Assembly: GCA_964022665.1 (NCBI GenBank)
Contig: CAXIDF010000015.1
Span: forward strand, 26,712 to 90,711
Origin: Haliea sp964022665
Lineage (GTDB): Bacteria > Pseudomonadota > Gammaproteobacteria > Pseudomonadales > Halieaceae
Reading direction: 5' to 3'
DNA: 64,000 bases
Of this stretch, positions 41,118 through 50,696 are shown piece after piece. Made by a program: the position numbers and the translations under genes. The first letter of the stretch is position 1, and each line of letters starts with the position of its first letter. Under the pieces are notes generated by a model that saw only the letters and a program-made list of their open reading frames with translations, did not search any database and was not told the origin of the DNA.

Positions 41118-42821
41118 TCAGAGGCGCTCCAGCGCGCTGATGACCGTGCCCCGGGTCAGCACCTGTGGCAGGAGGACCGCTGCAGCAGCCGGGTCCGCCG
41201 GGTAGAGTACGTACAGCGGGATACCGGAACGGCCGTGGCTGCGCAGGTAACTGGCGATATCGGCATCGTAATTGGTCCAGTCAGCCACCAGGAACGCGAC
41301 ATTATGCTCGCTGAACGCCGCCTGCACCGCCTCGGTATAGAGAACACCCTGCTCATTGGCAATACAGGTGATGCACCAGTCGGCGGTGACGTCAACGAAC
41401 ACCGGGCGACCGCTGCGGCGCTGGCGCTCGACTTCCTGCTCCGACCATACGAGCACGGTATCACCCGCCGTTACCGTGGCCTCGGGTGCCGGAATCCGCC
41501 ATAGTCCCAGTGCAACGGCGCCCAGCAGGCAGGCCAGCGCGAGCATCTTGCGTGCCGCCCCCCCTTGCCACAACCACAGTCCCAGCGCGAGCAGCAGGCC
41601 GCCACTGAGGGCCGCAGCCATGGTGTCCACGCTGGTTTGTCGCCCGGCCACCCATAGCAGCCAGATGGCCGTGGCGTACAGGGGGAAAGCGAGCAGCTGT
41701 TTCAGTGTTTCCATCCAGGCGCCGGGCCGTGGCAGCCAGTCGCGCGCCCGGCCACTGTAGCTCAGCAGCAGCAGCGGTGCCGCCATGCCCGCCCCCAGGG
41801 CAAAGAAGATGGATAAGGACACTAGTGCGGGTTGCGTCAGCGCAAATCCCAGCGCCGTGCCCATGAACGGTGCCGTGCAGGGGCTTGCAACCACCACAGC
41901 GAGCACCCCGGTAAAGAAGCTGCCCACCGATCCCTGCCGGCCGGCCAGGCTGCCCCCCAGGTTCATCACACTGTTGCCGAGTTGCACCATGCCAGACAGG
42001 GCAAGGCCCATGGCGAGGAACAGATAGGCGAGCGCGATGACGAAGCCCGGCGACTGCAACTGGAACCCCCAGCCCACGGCCTGCCCGGCTGTCTGCAGGG
42101 CAATCAGCACAGCGGCCACGGCGAGGAAGCTGGCGATCACCCCGAGGGTGTACAGCCACCCGTGTTGCAGGCGCTCGTGGCGGCTGCTGTTGGCGAAACC
42201 GAGCACTTTCAGCGACAGGACCGGGAATACGCAGGGCATGAGGTTGAGAATGGCGCCGCCGAGGAAGGCAAGCAGCAGCATATACGGCAGCTTCGACAGG
42301 GTGCTGGCGGCGGTGGCGTTGGTGGTAGCGGGCAGCGCGGGGGCCTGGGCCACCGGGCTCACCTGGCCACTGGCGAAATCGATGTCGAACACTTCCGTGC
42401 GTGGTGGATAGCACAGTCCGGCGTCCGCACAGCCCTGGGATTGCACCGTCAGCCTGGCGAACGTGACCGGCTCCTGCGTTTCGAGGCGCACGTCTACGTC
42501 GTTGTAGTACACCTCCACATCACCGAAAAACTCGTCGCTGCGGGCGAGACCGGGCGGTACATCCGCCTGTGTGGCAACGGGCTCACCGGCGTGTTCCAGG
42601 CGAAATTCAAAGGCGTGCCGATAGAGGTAGTAGTCCTCAACGATGCGCCAGTGGAGCCGCAGGCGGCCCTCCGGTATAGCCTCCACCGCCAGCTGATAGG
42701 CTTCCTCCACCGGCAGGAAATCGGGCTGTGCAAAGGGGTTCGCCGCCGGCGCGCCAGTGGGAAGCTGGGCCAGGGCCAGCCCGCTGGACAACCAGAGCAG
42801 GCTGGCAAGCAGAAAACGCAT
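41118..42821 (-). CDS. dsbD: Thiol:disulfide interchange protein DsbD
   Basis: DsbD moves electrons from cytoplasmic thioredoxin to periplasmic disulfide isomerases and cytochrome c maturation. The 567-residue protein has a signal peptide (LLASLLWLSSGLALAQ) and an N-terminal domain with the Cys pair in GCADAGLCYPP. The eight-segment membrane core has the paired cysteines in LMPCVFPVLSLK and ASPCTAPFMG, and the C-terminal thioredoxin domain has the active site WCITC. All three functional cysteine pairs are present. Start at 42821 places the signal peptide first. Confidence 0.95.
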   Translation of the reverse strand: MRFLLASLLWLSSGLALAQLPTGAPAANPFAQPDFLPVEEAYQLAVEAIPEGRLRLHWRIVEDYYLYRHAFEFRLEHAGEPVATQADVPPGLARSDEFFGDVEVYYNDVDVRLETQEPVTFARLTVQSQGCADAGLCYPPRTEVFDIDFASGQVSPVAQAPALPATTNATAASTLSKLPYMLLLAFLGGAILNLMPCVFPVLSLKVLGFANSSRHERLQHGWLYTLGVIASFLAVAAVLIALQTAGQAVGWGFQLQSPGFVIALAYLFLAMGLALSGMVQLGNSVMNLGGSLAGRQGSVGSFFTGVLAVVVASPCTAPFMGTALGFALTQPALVSLSIFFALGAGMAAPLLLLSYSGRARDWLPRPGAWMETLKQLLAFPLYATAIWLLWVAGRQTSVDTMAAALSGGLLLALGLWLWQGGAARKMLALACLLGAVALGLWRIPAPEATVTAGDTVLVWSEQEVERQRRSGRPVFVDVTADWCITCIANEQGVLYTEAVQAAFSEHNVAFLVADWTNYDADIASYLRSHGRSGIPLYVLYPADPAAAAVLLPQVLTRGTVISALERL

Positions 42822-42974
42822 GAAGAATCCTTTTACGGTGGCGGCCGCGTGCCGCGCAGGGATTGTAGCAGCCTGCGCCGGGCGGCCCAACGAATTGCCG
42901 GCAACGGCCCGGTGCGCAAGTGTTATAATCTGAGCCTGTCGGGTTGTGATAGTTTCATTGCAGGAGTGAAAAAA

Positions 42975-43442
42975 GTGAGTCAGAAAAGTATCCGTGCCGC
43001 GTTGCTGCTCGCTGTTTTTACACTACCGGCCGCTCCCGGCGCGCTGGCTCAGGCGCTGCTTGAGGACGCCTGGGTGCGAGCACTGCCGCCGACGCAGACG
43101 CGCACAGCCGCGTACCTGGTGGTGCGCAATACCGGCACGGAGGTCATTGAAGTGACCGCTGCCAGTGCCTCCGTCGCCGGGCGCGTGGAACTGCACGAAA
43201 CCCTGGAAGTCGACGGCATGATGCGCATGCAGCAGCAGTCGGTGGTACGGATCCCGGCAGGGGCGTCGCTGGCGTTTGCCCCCGGTGGCCTGCACCTCAT
43301 GTTGCTTGACCTGGCCGCCATGCCCACGGTTGGCGACGCGGTGGAGCTGTGCCTGACCATCGACGGTGCGCCGATCTGCACGTCCGCCGAGACGCGGCGC
43401 GATGCGGCGCCTCAGGGGCACGACCCACACCAGCATCACTGA
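42975..43442 (+). CDS. Periplasmic copper chaperone, PCu(A)C family
   Basis: The 155-residue protein has a signal peptide ending near GALAQ and the PCu(A)C copper site: LHETLEVDGMMRMQ followed by GGLHLML. A C-terminal His cluster (GHDPHQHH) and a Cys pair (CLTIDGAPIC) add possible metal ligands. Such proteins deliver copper to cytochrome oxidase. The GTG at 42975 has AGGAG 8 nt upstream, which fixes the start. Divergent from dsbD, and followed 27 nt later by the DUF2333 gene. Confidence 0.88.
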   Translation: MSQKSIRAALLLAVFTLPAAPGALAQALLEDAWVRALPPTQTRTAAYLVVRNTGTEVIEVTAASASVAGRVELHETLEVDGMMRMQQQSVVRIPAGASLAFAPGGLHLMLLDLAAMPTVGDAVELCLTIDGAPICTSAETRRDAAPQGHDPHQHH

Positions 43443-43469
43443 TGGCCTGCGGGCCGGGGAGAAACGAGC

Positions 43470-44507
43470 ATGACAGGATTGCAGGATCGCGTTGCCAACT
43501 GGCGCGACGGAGCGGCGCCGGGTGGTGTCTGGTTGCGGCGTCTGGGCGCCGCGGTACTGGTGTACCTGGTGCTGGCTGTGCTGGTAGGCGCCTACTGGAG
43601 CCTGACCCCGGCACCCTTTGATGTGACCGAGCGAGCCAATGCCTATTCGACGCGTGCGGCGGGTGATGTGGCCGTGGGCTCCACCACCACGGCGGCGCTG
43701 ATCGGCGCCATGGAAACACTGCTGGACAAGCGCGGCGGCTACCTGAGCAACGATGTCGCTCCGCCCGGTGTGTGGCTGGACAATATCCCCAACTGGGAAT
43801 TCGGTGTGCTGATTCAATCGCGGGATCTGGCGCGCGCCATGCGCGAGGTGTTCAGTCGGTCGCAGTCCCAGTCGCGTGAAGACCCTGATCTGTCCCTCGC
43901 CGAGCCCCAGCTCAACTTCAATTCCGACAGCTGGATTCTGCCCGCCACGGAAGCCCAGTACCGCGACGGGGTGAAGTATTTGCACAGCTATCTGGTGCGC
44001 CTTGAGGATGACGACGACAGCGACGCACAGTTCTATGCGCGCGCCGATAACCTGCGCTACTGGCTTGCCAGCGTGAGTTCCCGCCTCGGCAGCCTGTCCC
44101 AGCGGCTCAGCGCCAGCGTTGGGCAGCGGCGTTTGAACACTGATCTGGCCGGGGATGACAACGCGCGTCAGTCGACAGCCGCGCCCGCGGAAATGCTGGT
44201 CAGTACCCCCTGGCTGGAAATAGACGATGTATTCTACGAGGCGCGGGGTACGGCCTGGGCCCTGATTCACTTCCTCAAGGCGGTGGAGGTGGACTTCGCG
44301 GATGTGCTGGCCAACAAGAACGCCCAGGTCAGCGTGCAGCAGATCATCCGTGAACTGGAGGCTACCCAGGACATGGTGTGGAGCCCGATGATTCTCAACG
44401 GCAGCGGGTTTGGCCTGCTGGCCAATCACTCACTGGTGATGGCGTCCTATATCAGCCGGGCCAACACCGCCATGATCGACCTGCGCGACCTGCTGGCACA
44501 GGGCTAG
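43470..44507 (+). CDS. DUF2333 family membrane-anchored protein
   Basis: The 345-residue protein has one membrane segment (VLVYLVLAVLVGAYW, about residues 30-45) followed by a long, mostly helical periplasmic domain with no cysteines. WLDNIPNWEFGVLIQSRDLARA and the closing ANHSLVMASYISRANTA are typical of DUF2333. The function is not known. An acidic patch (LEDDDDSDAQ) occurs mid-protein. It follows the copper chaperone by 27 nt and may share its transcript. Confidence 0.8.
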   Translation: MTGLQDRVANWRDGAAPGGVWLRRLGAAVLVYLVLAVLVGAYWSLTPAPFDVTERANAYSTRAAGDVAVGSTTTAALIGAMETLLDKRGGYLSNDVAPPGVWLDNIPNWEFGVLIQSRDLARAMREVFSRSQSQSREDPDLSLAEPQLNFNSDSWILPATEAQYRDGVKYLHSYLVRLEDDDDSDAQFYARADNLRYWLASVSSRLGSLSQRLSASVGQRRLNTDLAGDDNARQSTAAPAEMLVSTPWLEIDDVFYEARGTAWALIHFLKAVEVDFADVLANKNAQVSVQQIIRELEATQDMVWSPMILNGSGFGLLANHSLVMASYISRANTAMIDLRDLLAQG

Positions 44508-44514
44508 CGGGCGC

Positions 44515-44859
44515 TTAGCGGCGGTCGTAGCGCAGCCGGGTGCCGGTATCCAGGGAAAGCCGGATCTCGTCTGCGCTGATCGCCTCGGGGAAATAGGTGC
44601 CCGAGAGCTTTGCGTCGAGCAGGCTGGCGCCCTCGAGGTTGGTTTCCCGGAAGTCGATGCCGCTGAGGTCCGCGTTGCGGAAATAGGAGTTGCTGAAATC
44701 CAGCCCGCGCGCGTTCATGTTGCGCAGATCCCGTCCGCGGTAGTCGCCGCTGCGCAGTTCGCGCGTGTCCAGTGCGTCTCGCTGCTCGTTGAAGCCCTTG
44801 ATGTCTTCATTGCGCAACAGCCGGTAGAGCGGGTCTTGTTTGATTTCAGGTTTACTCAT
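44515..44859 (-). CDS. Pentapeptide-repeat protein
   Basis: From the ATG at 44859 this 114-residue protein is largely built of A(D/N)LXX-type five-residue repeats (NMNARGLDFSNSYFRNADLS, then FRETNLEGASLLDAKLSG). These fold into a right-handed quadrilateral beta-helix. Function is not predictable; some relatives mimic DNA, but this one is too short to argue for that. It is convergent with DUF2333 (7 nt apart) and divergent from polB. Confidence 0.78.
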   Translation of the reverse strand: MSKPEIKQDPLYRLLRNEDIKGFNEQRDALDTRELRSGDYRGRDLRNMNARGLDFSNSYFRNADLSGIDFRETNLEGASLLDAKLSGTYFPEAISADEIRLSLDTGTRLRYDRR

Positions 44860-44905
44860 TGTGATCTTCCAGGGGGCGGGCATGTGCCAGTTGATGTTAT
44901 GCACT

Positions 44906-44919
44906 GTAGCTTAAGCTAC
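44906..44919. promoter_or_regulatory. 14-bp perfect palindrome between polB and pentapeptide gene
   Basis: GTAGCTTAAGCTAC is perfectly self-complementary and sits 10 nt before the polB start, in the 70-nt divergent region. It overlaps CTGT but lacks the ACAG half expected of an enteric-type LexA box. It may be an operator or a small hairpin in the polB leader. Confidence 0.4.
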
Positions 44920-44929
44920 CGGCTGCCTT

Positions 44930-47320
44930 ATGCCTAGCGCGTCGGTTCAACAGCCCGTGGAATTGGGCGGTTTTTTGCTCACCCGGCAGTGGCGCGACAG
45001 CCCCGCAGGCCTGATTGTCGAACTGTGGTTTGCAACCCCGCAGGGGCCGGTACAGGTGGAAATTCGCGGCGAACGCGCCGTATTTTTCCTCGCCGAGGAC
45101 GAGGCGGACCAGCACCGGGCGCTGCTTGCACTGCAGCCGGGCGTGGAGCTGAAATCCCTGCGTCTGCGTAATTTCGCGCTACAGCCTGTGGTGGGCGTGT
45201 ACGGCCCCACATACCGCCAGTCACGGGCGCTCGCAGAGCGGTTGCAGGAGCGTGGCGCGCAGCCGCTGGAAGCGGACATCAACCCGGCTGATCGTTACCT
45301 GATGGAGCGCTTTATTGCCGGTGGCGTGCAGTTGCACGGGCCACTTGAGCGGCGCAAAGGCTACAGCTACATGCGCGACCCCTTGCTACGCTCCGCCACC
45401 GTGCGTCCGCAGTTGTCCATGGCCTCCTTTGATATTGAAACCGCCATGCAGGGGCTGCAGCTGTATTCCATCGCGGTGCATGTCACCTCCGCCGCGGACG
45501 CCGCTTCAGGGCCGGCGGCGGCCTTGCGCCGGGTATTCATGGTGGGCACGGGCAACGTCGGCGAGCATGTCGAAACCCTGCCCACACAGCGCGCAGTGCT
45601 GGAACGTTTCCTTGCCTTCATCGAGGAGGTGGACCCGGACGTGTTGATCGGCTGGAACGTGGTCAACTTTGATGCCTGGTACCTGCAGCGCCTTGCCGAT
45701 TCACTGGAGATGCCTCTGCGCCTGGGGCGCGCGGGTGCGGCTATTCATTGGCGTACGCTGGATGAGGATGGCGAGCGGCGTGCCGCGCGCCTGCCGGGAC
45801 GGCTGTTGCTCGACGGCATCGAGCTGCTGCGGGCGGCCTTCTACCGCTTCGAGAGTTTCGCCCTGGATGCGGTGGCGCGCGAACTGCTCGGTGCCGGCAA
45901 GCTGCTGCACGGCGCCGGGCGCGGCGAGGAAATCGGGCGTCTGTTCCGGGATGACAAGGCGCAGCTTGCCGCCTATAACCTGCGCGACTGCGAGCTGGTG
46001 TCGGAGATTTTTGCCCACACGCGCCTGCTGGACTTTGTCGTTGCACGCAGTGTGATGACGGGCCTGAATCCGGATCGTCTCGGCGGCTCTGTGGCCTCTT
46101 TCGACAACCTGTACCTGCCGCGTTTGCACCGGGCCGGTTATGTCGCCCCCAATGCCCGGCGCGAGCAGGACCCGAGCCCCGGAGGCTTTGTTCTGGAGTC
46201 GCAGCCCGGCCTCTACCGGCATGTGCTGGTGCTGGACTTCAAGAGCCTGTACCCCAGTATCATCCGCACCTTTTGTATCGACCCGCTGGGTCTTGCGCTC
46301 GGGCTCGCCGAGGAGGAGGTCGAGGCGACGGTGCCGGGCTTCGCTGGCGCACGTTTTGCCCGCGAGGGTCATATCCTGCCGGCGCTGATCGAAGCGCTCT
46401 GGCAGCAGCGGGACGCCGCCAAACTGGCCCGGGACGTGCCGCTGGCGCAGGCGATCAAGATCATCATGAACTCCTTCTACGGCGTACTGGGCAGCCCGGG
46501 CTGCCGCTTTTTCGATACCCGCCTGGCCAGCAGCATCACGCGGCGCGGCCACGAGATATTGCTGCAGACCCGGGAGCGCATTGAGGCACTTGGGCACCGG
46601 GTGATTTATGGCGACACGGATTCCGTGTTCGTGTGGATCGCCGATGCTGACAGCGAAGAAGCCGCCGAAGCCGCTGGCCGCAACCTGCAGCACGATCTGA
46701 ACCAGTGGTGGCAGAGCCGGCTGCGCAGCGATTTCGCACTTGAGTGCGCGCTGGAGCTGGAGTTTGAAACGCTCTATCGTCGGTTTCTCATGCCGACCAT
46801 TCGCGGTTCGGAGAAAGGTTCGAAGAAGCGTTATGCGGGCCTGGTGGGTGCCGGGCGTGATGAGCGTGTTGTCTTCAAGGGGCTGGAAAACGTCCGCACC
46901 GACTGGACCCGGCTCGCCCGCGACTGCCAGCAGTCGTTGTATCGGCGTGTGTTCCTCGACCAGCCCTGGGAAGATTATCTAAAGCAACTGGTCGCGTCTG
47001 TATTGGCGGGAGAGCACGATGCAGATCTTGTCTATCGTAAACGTCTGCGCCGTCGCCTGGTGGACTACGAGCGCAACGTGCCGCCACATGTGCAGGCGGC
47101 ACGTCGTTACGCTGACCACGGCCTGCCGCCACCGGCGCGCGGTGACTGGGTGGAGTACGTAATCACCGCTGCCGGGCCCGAACCCGCGGCGGGGCACTCG
47201 GCGCCGCTGGACTACGGGCATTACCTGGAACGGCAGCTGGCGCCGGTCGTGGACGGTATCCTCGGCTTTCTCGATACCTCGTTCGCCACCGTTACCGGAC
47301 GCCAGATGGACCTGTTCTGA
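44930..47320 (+). CDS. polB: DNA polymerase II
   Basis: PolB is a B-family polymerase used in repair and replication restart. The proofreading exonuclease has the ExoI motif SFDIETAM and NVVNFDAWYLQRLADS; polymerase motif A is LDFKSLYPSIIRTF, motif B is IKIIMNSFYGVLGSPG and motif C is YGDTDSVFVW. The 796-residue length and C-terminal LDTSFATVTGRQMDLF match the family, whose last residues bind the sliding clamp. All catalytic aspartates are present. Confidence 0.96.
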   Translation: MPSASVQQPVELGGFLLTRQWRDSPAGLIVELWFATPQGPVQVEIRGERAVFFLAEDEADQHRALLALQPGVELKSLRLRNFALQPVVGVYGPTYRQSRALAERLQERGAQPLEADINPADRYLMERFIAGGVQLHGPLERRKGYSYMRDPLLRSATVRPQLSMASFDIETAMQGLQLYSIAVHVTSAADAASGPAAALRRVFMVGTGNVGEHVETLPTQRAVLERFLAFIEEVDPDVLIGWNVVNFDAWYLQRLADSLEMPLRLGRAGAAIHWRTLDEDGERRAARLPGRLLLDGIELLRAAFYRFESFALDAVARELLGAGKLLHGAGRGEEIGRLFRDDKAQLAAYNLRDCELVSEIFAHTRLLDFVVARSVMTGLNPDRLGGSVASFDNLYLPRLHRAGYVAPNARREQDPSPGGFVLESQPGLYRHVLVLDFKSLYPSIIRTFCIDPLGLALGLAEEEVEATVPGFAGARFAREGHILPALIEALWQQRDAAKLARDVPLAQAIKIIMNSFYGVLGSPGCRFFDTRLASSITRRGHEILLQTRERIEALGHRVIYGDTDSVFVWIADADSEEAAEAAGRNLQHDLNQWWQSRLRSDFALECALELEFETLYRRFLMPTIRGSEKGSKKRYAGLVGAGRDERVVFKGLENVRTDWTRLARDCQQSLYRRVFLDQPWEDYLKQLVASVLAGEHDADLVYRKRLRRRLVDYERNVPPHVQAARRYADHGLPPPARGDWVEYVITAAGPEPAAGHSAPLDYGHYLERQLAPVVDGILGFLDTSFATVTGRQMDLF

Positions 47321-47352
47321 GCCTGTCTCGCTACCGCGCCCGAGGACGTTTT

Positions 47353-48351
47353 TCAGTCGCCGAAGAACTCGGCACGCAGGGCCGGGTAGTCAGCCGCCGG
47401 CAGCCGCGGGCCGTAGCGGGCGACCACCGAGCCAGCGGCGAGGCTGGCAAAGCGACCCGCCGTGGCGTAGTCCTCGCCCCGGCCAATAGCGTAGAGAAAT
47501 GCCCCGGCAAACATGTCACCCGCGCCGTTGCTGTCCACCGCTTGCACCCGGTGGGGAGGGATTTCGTGCAGCGTGTCGCCGTCCCAGGCCAGGGCACCGT
47601 CGGCGCCGCACGTGACGACAAAGTGACGCGCAACCGGCTTCAGACGCTCCATCGCCGTATTCAGGTCATCGGTGTCGCCCCAGCACAGGGCCTCGTCCCG
47701 GTTGCAGAACACCAGGTCGAGCTGCGAGCCGATCATCGCCTGCAGGCCCTCGCGGAAGAACTCCACCATGCCCGGATCGGAAAAGCTCAGCACCGTCTTC
47801 ACGCCCGCAGCCTCGGCCAACTCCCGGGCACGGATGGCGGCGGCGCGCCCGGTGTCCGAGGTGACCAGGTAGCCTTCGATATACAGGTACTCGGAATCCG
47901 CCAGCGCCGTGGGGTCCAGCTGCTCAATCGACAGTGTTTCGCTGATGCCGAGGAAGGTGTTCATGCTGCGCTCGGCATCCGGGGAAATCAGTACCAGGCA
48001 TTTACCGGTGGTGCCCGCTGGCCGCTGGGCCATGCTGTGAGCCACGCCGGCCTGTTCGAGGTCTTGCACGTAGATGGCGCCGTCGGCGTCGTCGGCGACT
48101 TTGCAGCTCATGAATGTGGGAGCACCGAACTGGGCGGCCGCGATCATGGAATTGCCCGCACTGCCGCCGCTGGCGTGGCTCGCTTTCACCAGGTGGCCCT
48201 CCAGCTGCGCCAGCAGTTCGGCCTGGCGGGACTCGTCGACCAGCGTCATCAGCCCCTTGTCGACCCCCATGGCATTGAGTTCGGTGTCCTGCACCTGGAT
48301 TTCGGTGTCGACCAGGGCTGCACCCATGCCGTAGATCGTGTATTTCTTCAT
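47353..48351 (-). CDS. Adenosine kinase-like PfkB-family carbohydrate kinase
   Basis: The 332-residue ribokinase-fold protein has the N-terminal GMGAALVDTEIQV, the sugar-site HASGGSAGNSM and the catalytic PfkB signature DSNGAGDMFAGAFLYAI with the base aspartate. Overall it resembles bacterial proteins annotated as adenosine kinase, but ribokinase-family specificity is hard to read from sequence. It is convergent with polB and divergent from mrcB. Confidence 0.85.
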   Translation of the reverse strand: MKKYTIYGMGAALVDTEIQVQDTELNAMGVDKGLMTLVDESRQAELLAQLEGHLVKASHASGGSAGNSMIAAAQFGAPTFMSCKVADDADGAIYVQDLEQAGVAHSMAQRPAGTTGKCLVLISPDAERSMNTFLGISETLSIEQLDPTALADSEYLYIEGYLVTSDTGRAAAIRARELAEAAGVKTVLSFSDPGMVEFFREGLQAMIGSQLDLVFCNRDEALCWGDTDDLNTAMERLKPVARHFVVTCGADGALAWDGDTLHEIPPHRVQAVDSNGAGDMFAGAFLYAIGRGEDYATAGRFASLAAGSVVARYGPRLPAADYPALRAEFFGD

Positions 48352-48434
48352 GCGCCTGTGGCTCCCTCCGGTTCAGGCCGCTATTATCCCGATCCCCCAG
48401 TCAAATGAAAGCGGGCGTGCGTTACACTCCTCCC

Positions 48435-50696
48435 ATGGCCAGAACCCGTCGTCCATTTCTCAAGCTGTTTTTTGCTGCCTGCGCCCTCGGCCTGCTGGTG
48501 GTCATCTATCTTGATGTGCGCATCACATCCACGTTTACCGACAAGATGTGGGAACTTCCCGCCAAGGTGTATGCCCGCCCGTTGGAATTGTTCGCGGGAG
48601 CTGCCCTGTCTGCTGACGACCTAGCCTGGGAGCTCGAGGTATTGGGGTATCGCAAGCAGGGCACAGCGCGACGGCCTGGTGATGTGTCGCGCGCGGGGAA
48701 TCGCTTTGATCTGTATACCCGCGGTTTCAGCTTCCCCGGGGAGCGCGAGCCTTCACGGCTGGTGCGCCTCGAAGTGCAGGGCAACCGTATTGCGGTGCTG
48801 CGTGACGCCAACGGCACTGTGGACCTGATGCGCCTGGACCCGGTGCAGATCGGCGGCATTTATCCGCACCACGGCGAGGACCGCATACTGGTGCGGCTGG
48901 ACGACGTGCCCGAGAGCCTGCGCGCCACGCTGCTGGCGGTGGAAGATCAGCGGTTCTACCAACACTGGGGCTTCTCCCTGACGGGTATTGCCCGCGCGGC
49001 GCTGAGTAACCTGCGCTCCGGACAGGTGGTGGCCGGTGGCAGCACGATCACCCAGCAGCTGGTCAAGAACTACTACCTCACCCCGGAGCGCACGATTGTG
49101 CGCAAGCTGACCGAAGTGGTGATGGCGGTGCTGCTGGAGCTGCATTTCAGCAAGGAGCAGATTCTCGAGAGTTACCTGAACGAAGTGTACCTGGGGCAGG
49201 AGGGGCCGCGCGCCATCCACGGCTTCGCCCTGGCCGCCCGGCATTACTTCGACCGGCCGCTGCAGCAGTTGGGCCTGCACCAGCAGGCACTGCTGGTGGG
49301 CATGATCAAGGGGCCGTCGCTCTACAACCCCCTGCGCAATCCGGAGCGCGCCAAGGCGCGCCGCAACGTGGTGCTGGAGGTAATGGTGGAGCAGGGGCTG
49401 GTGTCGCGCGAGCAGGCGACTGTGGCCCAGGGCATGCCACTGGACCTCAACAACCGCGACGGTGTGCGCGACAGCTTTCCGGCCTTTCTCGACCTGGTGC
49501 GCCGGCAGTTGCGCCTGGAATATCGGGAGGAAGACCTCACTACCCTGGGCCTGAGCATCTTTACCAGCTTCGATCCGCTGCTGCAGCGACAGATGGAACG
49601 CAGCAGCACGGCGATCCTGCAGCAGGTCGACGGTGCCGGCAAGCTGGAAACGGCCTCGGTGGTCACCCGCTTCGACAGTGGTGAGGTGGCGGCGCTTGTG
49701 GGGGGGCGACAAGTGCGCTACGCCGGCTTCAATCGCGCCCTGGACGCGCGCAGGCCTGCCGGCTCCCTGCTCAAACCGGCGGTTTACCTCGCTGCGCTGG
49801 AGCAACCGCGCCGCTACACGCTGGCCACGCCCCTGGCAGATACCCCCCTGCGTGTCCCCGTGCCCAATGGTGACGTCTGGGAGCCGCGCAACTTTGACCG
49901 CCTGGCCCACGGGCAGGTTTTGCTCCATCGCGCCCTGGCCAATTCCTACAACCTGGCGACGGCGCGCCTGGGCCTGGATATCGGCATAGACCGGGTCGCC
50001 GACATGATGCGGCGGCTTGGCGTGGAGGGCGATATTCCGGAAGTGCCGGCGCTTACTCTCGGCGCCGGCGAATATTCGCCGATGGATATGGCTGCCATGT
50101 ACCAGACTATCGCCGCCGGCGGCTTCCGCATGCCGCTGCGCAGTATTCGCGAAATTGTCGATGCCGACGGTGAGCCCCTGCGTCGCTATCCGCTTGAGTA
50201 TGACCGCACGGTCAGCCTGCAGGCAGTGCATCTAGTGCACTATGCGCTGCGTGAAGTGCTGCGTGAGGGCACCGGCCGCGGTGCCTACGCCTACCTCGAC
50301 AACAGCTTCCAGGCCGCGGGCAAAACCGGCACCACCAACGAGGGTCGTGACTCCTGGTTTGCCGGGTTTTCCGGCGATTTGCTGGCGGTGACCTGGGTGG
50401 GGCGCGACGACAACAGCGCGACCGGCCTCACGGGCAGCACGGGTGCACTGAAAGTCTGGTCACACTTTATGGCCAATGCCAGCCAGCGTTCCCTCGGCTA
50501 TCGCATGCCGGAGGATATGCAGCCGCAGTGGATAGACAGCACAACCGGCTACCTGACGGGGGAGGGGTGCCCCGGTGCGCGCCTCATGCCCTTCGTGGTG
50601 GGTTCCGAGCCCCGTGAGCGCACGCAGTGCAGCGCCGGCAGCAAGAGCAACACGATCCGCGACTGGTTCCAGTCGCTCTTTGGGGGTAATTCCTGA
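48435..50696 (+). CDS. mrcB: Bifunctional penicillin-binding protein 1B
   Basis: PBP1B polymerises and cross-links peptidoglycan. A single N-terminal membrane anchor (LFFAACALGLLVVIYLDV) precedes a UB2H-like region. The GT51 glycosyltransferase follows (EDQRFYQHWGFS with the catalytic Glu, then VAGGSTITQQLVKN), and then the transpeptidase with SLLK, SYN and KTGT motifs. The 753-residue length is somewhat shorter than the enteric enzyme, mostly at the termini. Starts at 48435 and 48405 are both possible and neither has a strong ribosome-binding site. It is coupled to a TPR lipoprotein gene. Confidence 0.94.
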   Translation: MARTRRPFLKLFFAACALGLLVVIYLDVRITSTFTDKMWELPAKVYARPLELFAGAALSADDLAWELEVLGYRKQGTARRPGDVSRAGNRFDLYTRGFSFPGEREPSRLVRLEVQGNRIAVLRDANGTVDLMRLDPVQIGGIYPHHGEDRILVRLDDVPESLRATLLAVEDQRFYQHWGFSLTGIARAALSNLRSGQVVAGGSTITQQLVKNYYLTPERTIVRKLTEVVMAVLLELHFSKEQILESYLNEVYLGQEGPRAIHGFALAARHYFDRPLQQLGLHQQALLVGMIKGPSLYNPLRNPERAKARRNVVLEVMVEQGLVSREQATVAQGMPLDLNNRDGVRDSFPAFLDLVRRQLRLEYREEDLTTLGLSIFTSFDPLLQRQMERSSTAILQQVDGAGKLETASVVTRFDSGEVAALVGGRQVRYAGFNRALDARRPAGSLLKPAVYLAALEQPRRYTLATPLADTPLRVPVPNGDVWEPRNFDRLAHGQVLLHRALANSYNLATARLGLDIGIDRVADMMRRLGVEGDIPEVPALTLGAGEYSPMDMAAMYQTIAAGGFRMPLRSIREIVDADGEPLRRYPLEYDRTVSLQAVHLVHYALREVLREGTGRGAYAYLDNSFQAAGKTGTTNEGRDSWFAGFSGDLLAVTWVGRDDNSATGLTGSTGALKVWSHFMANASQRSLGYRMPEDMQPQWIDSTTGYLTGEGCPGARLMPFVVGSEPRERTQCSAGSKSNTIRDWFQSLFGGNS

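Noticed and set aside
41832..42974. Long in-frame extension upstream of the copper chaperone, antisense to dsbD
   Set aside because: The true start is the GTG at 42975 with AGGAG 8 nt upstream and a signal peptide directly after it; the extension is a shadow of dsbD.
44904..44919. LexA box before polB
   Set aside because: CTGT is present but the matching ACAG half 8 nt later is absent (CTAC instead).
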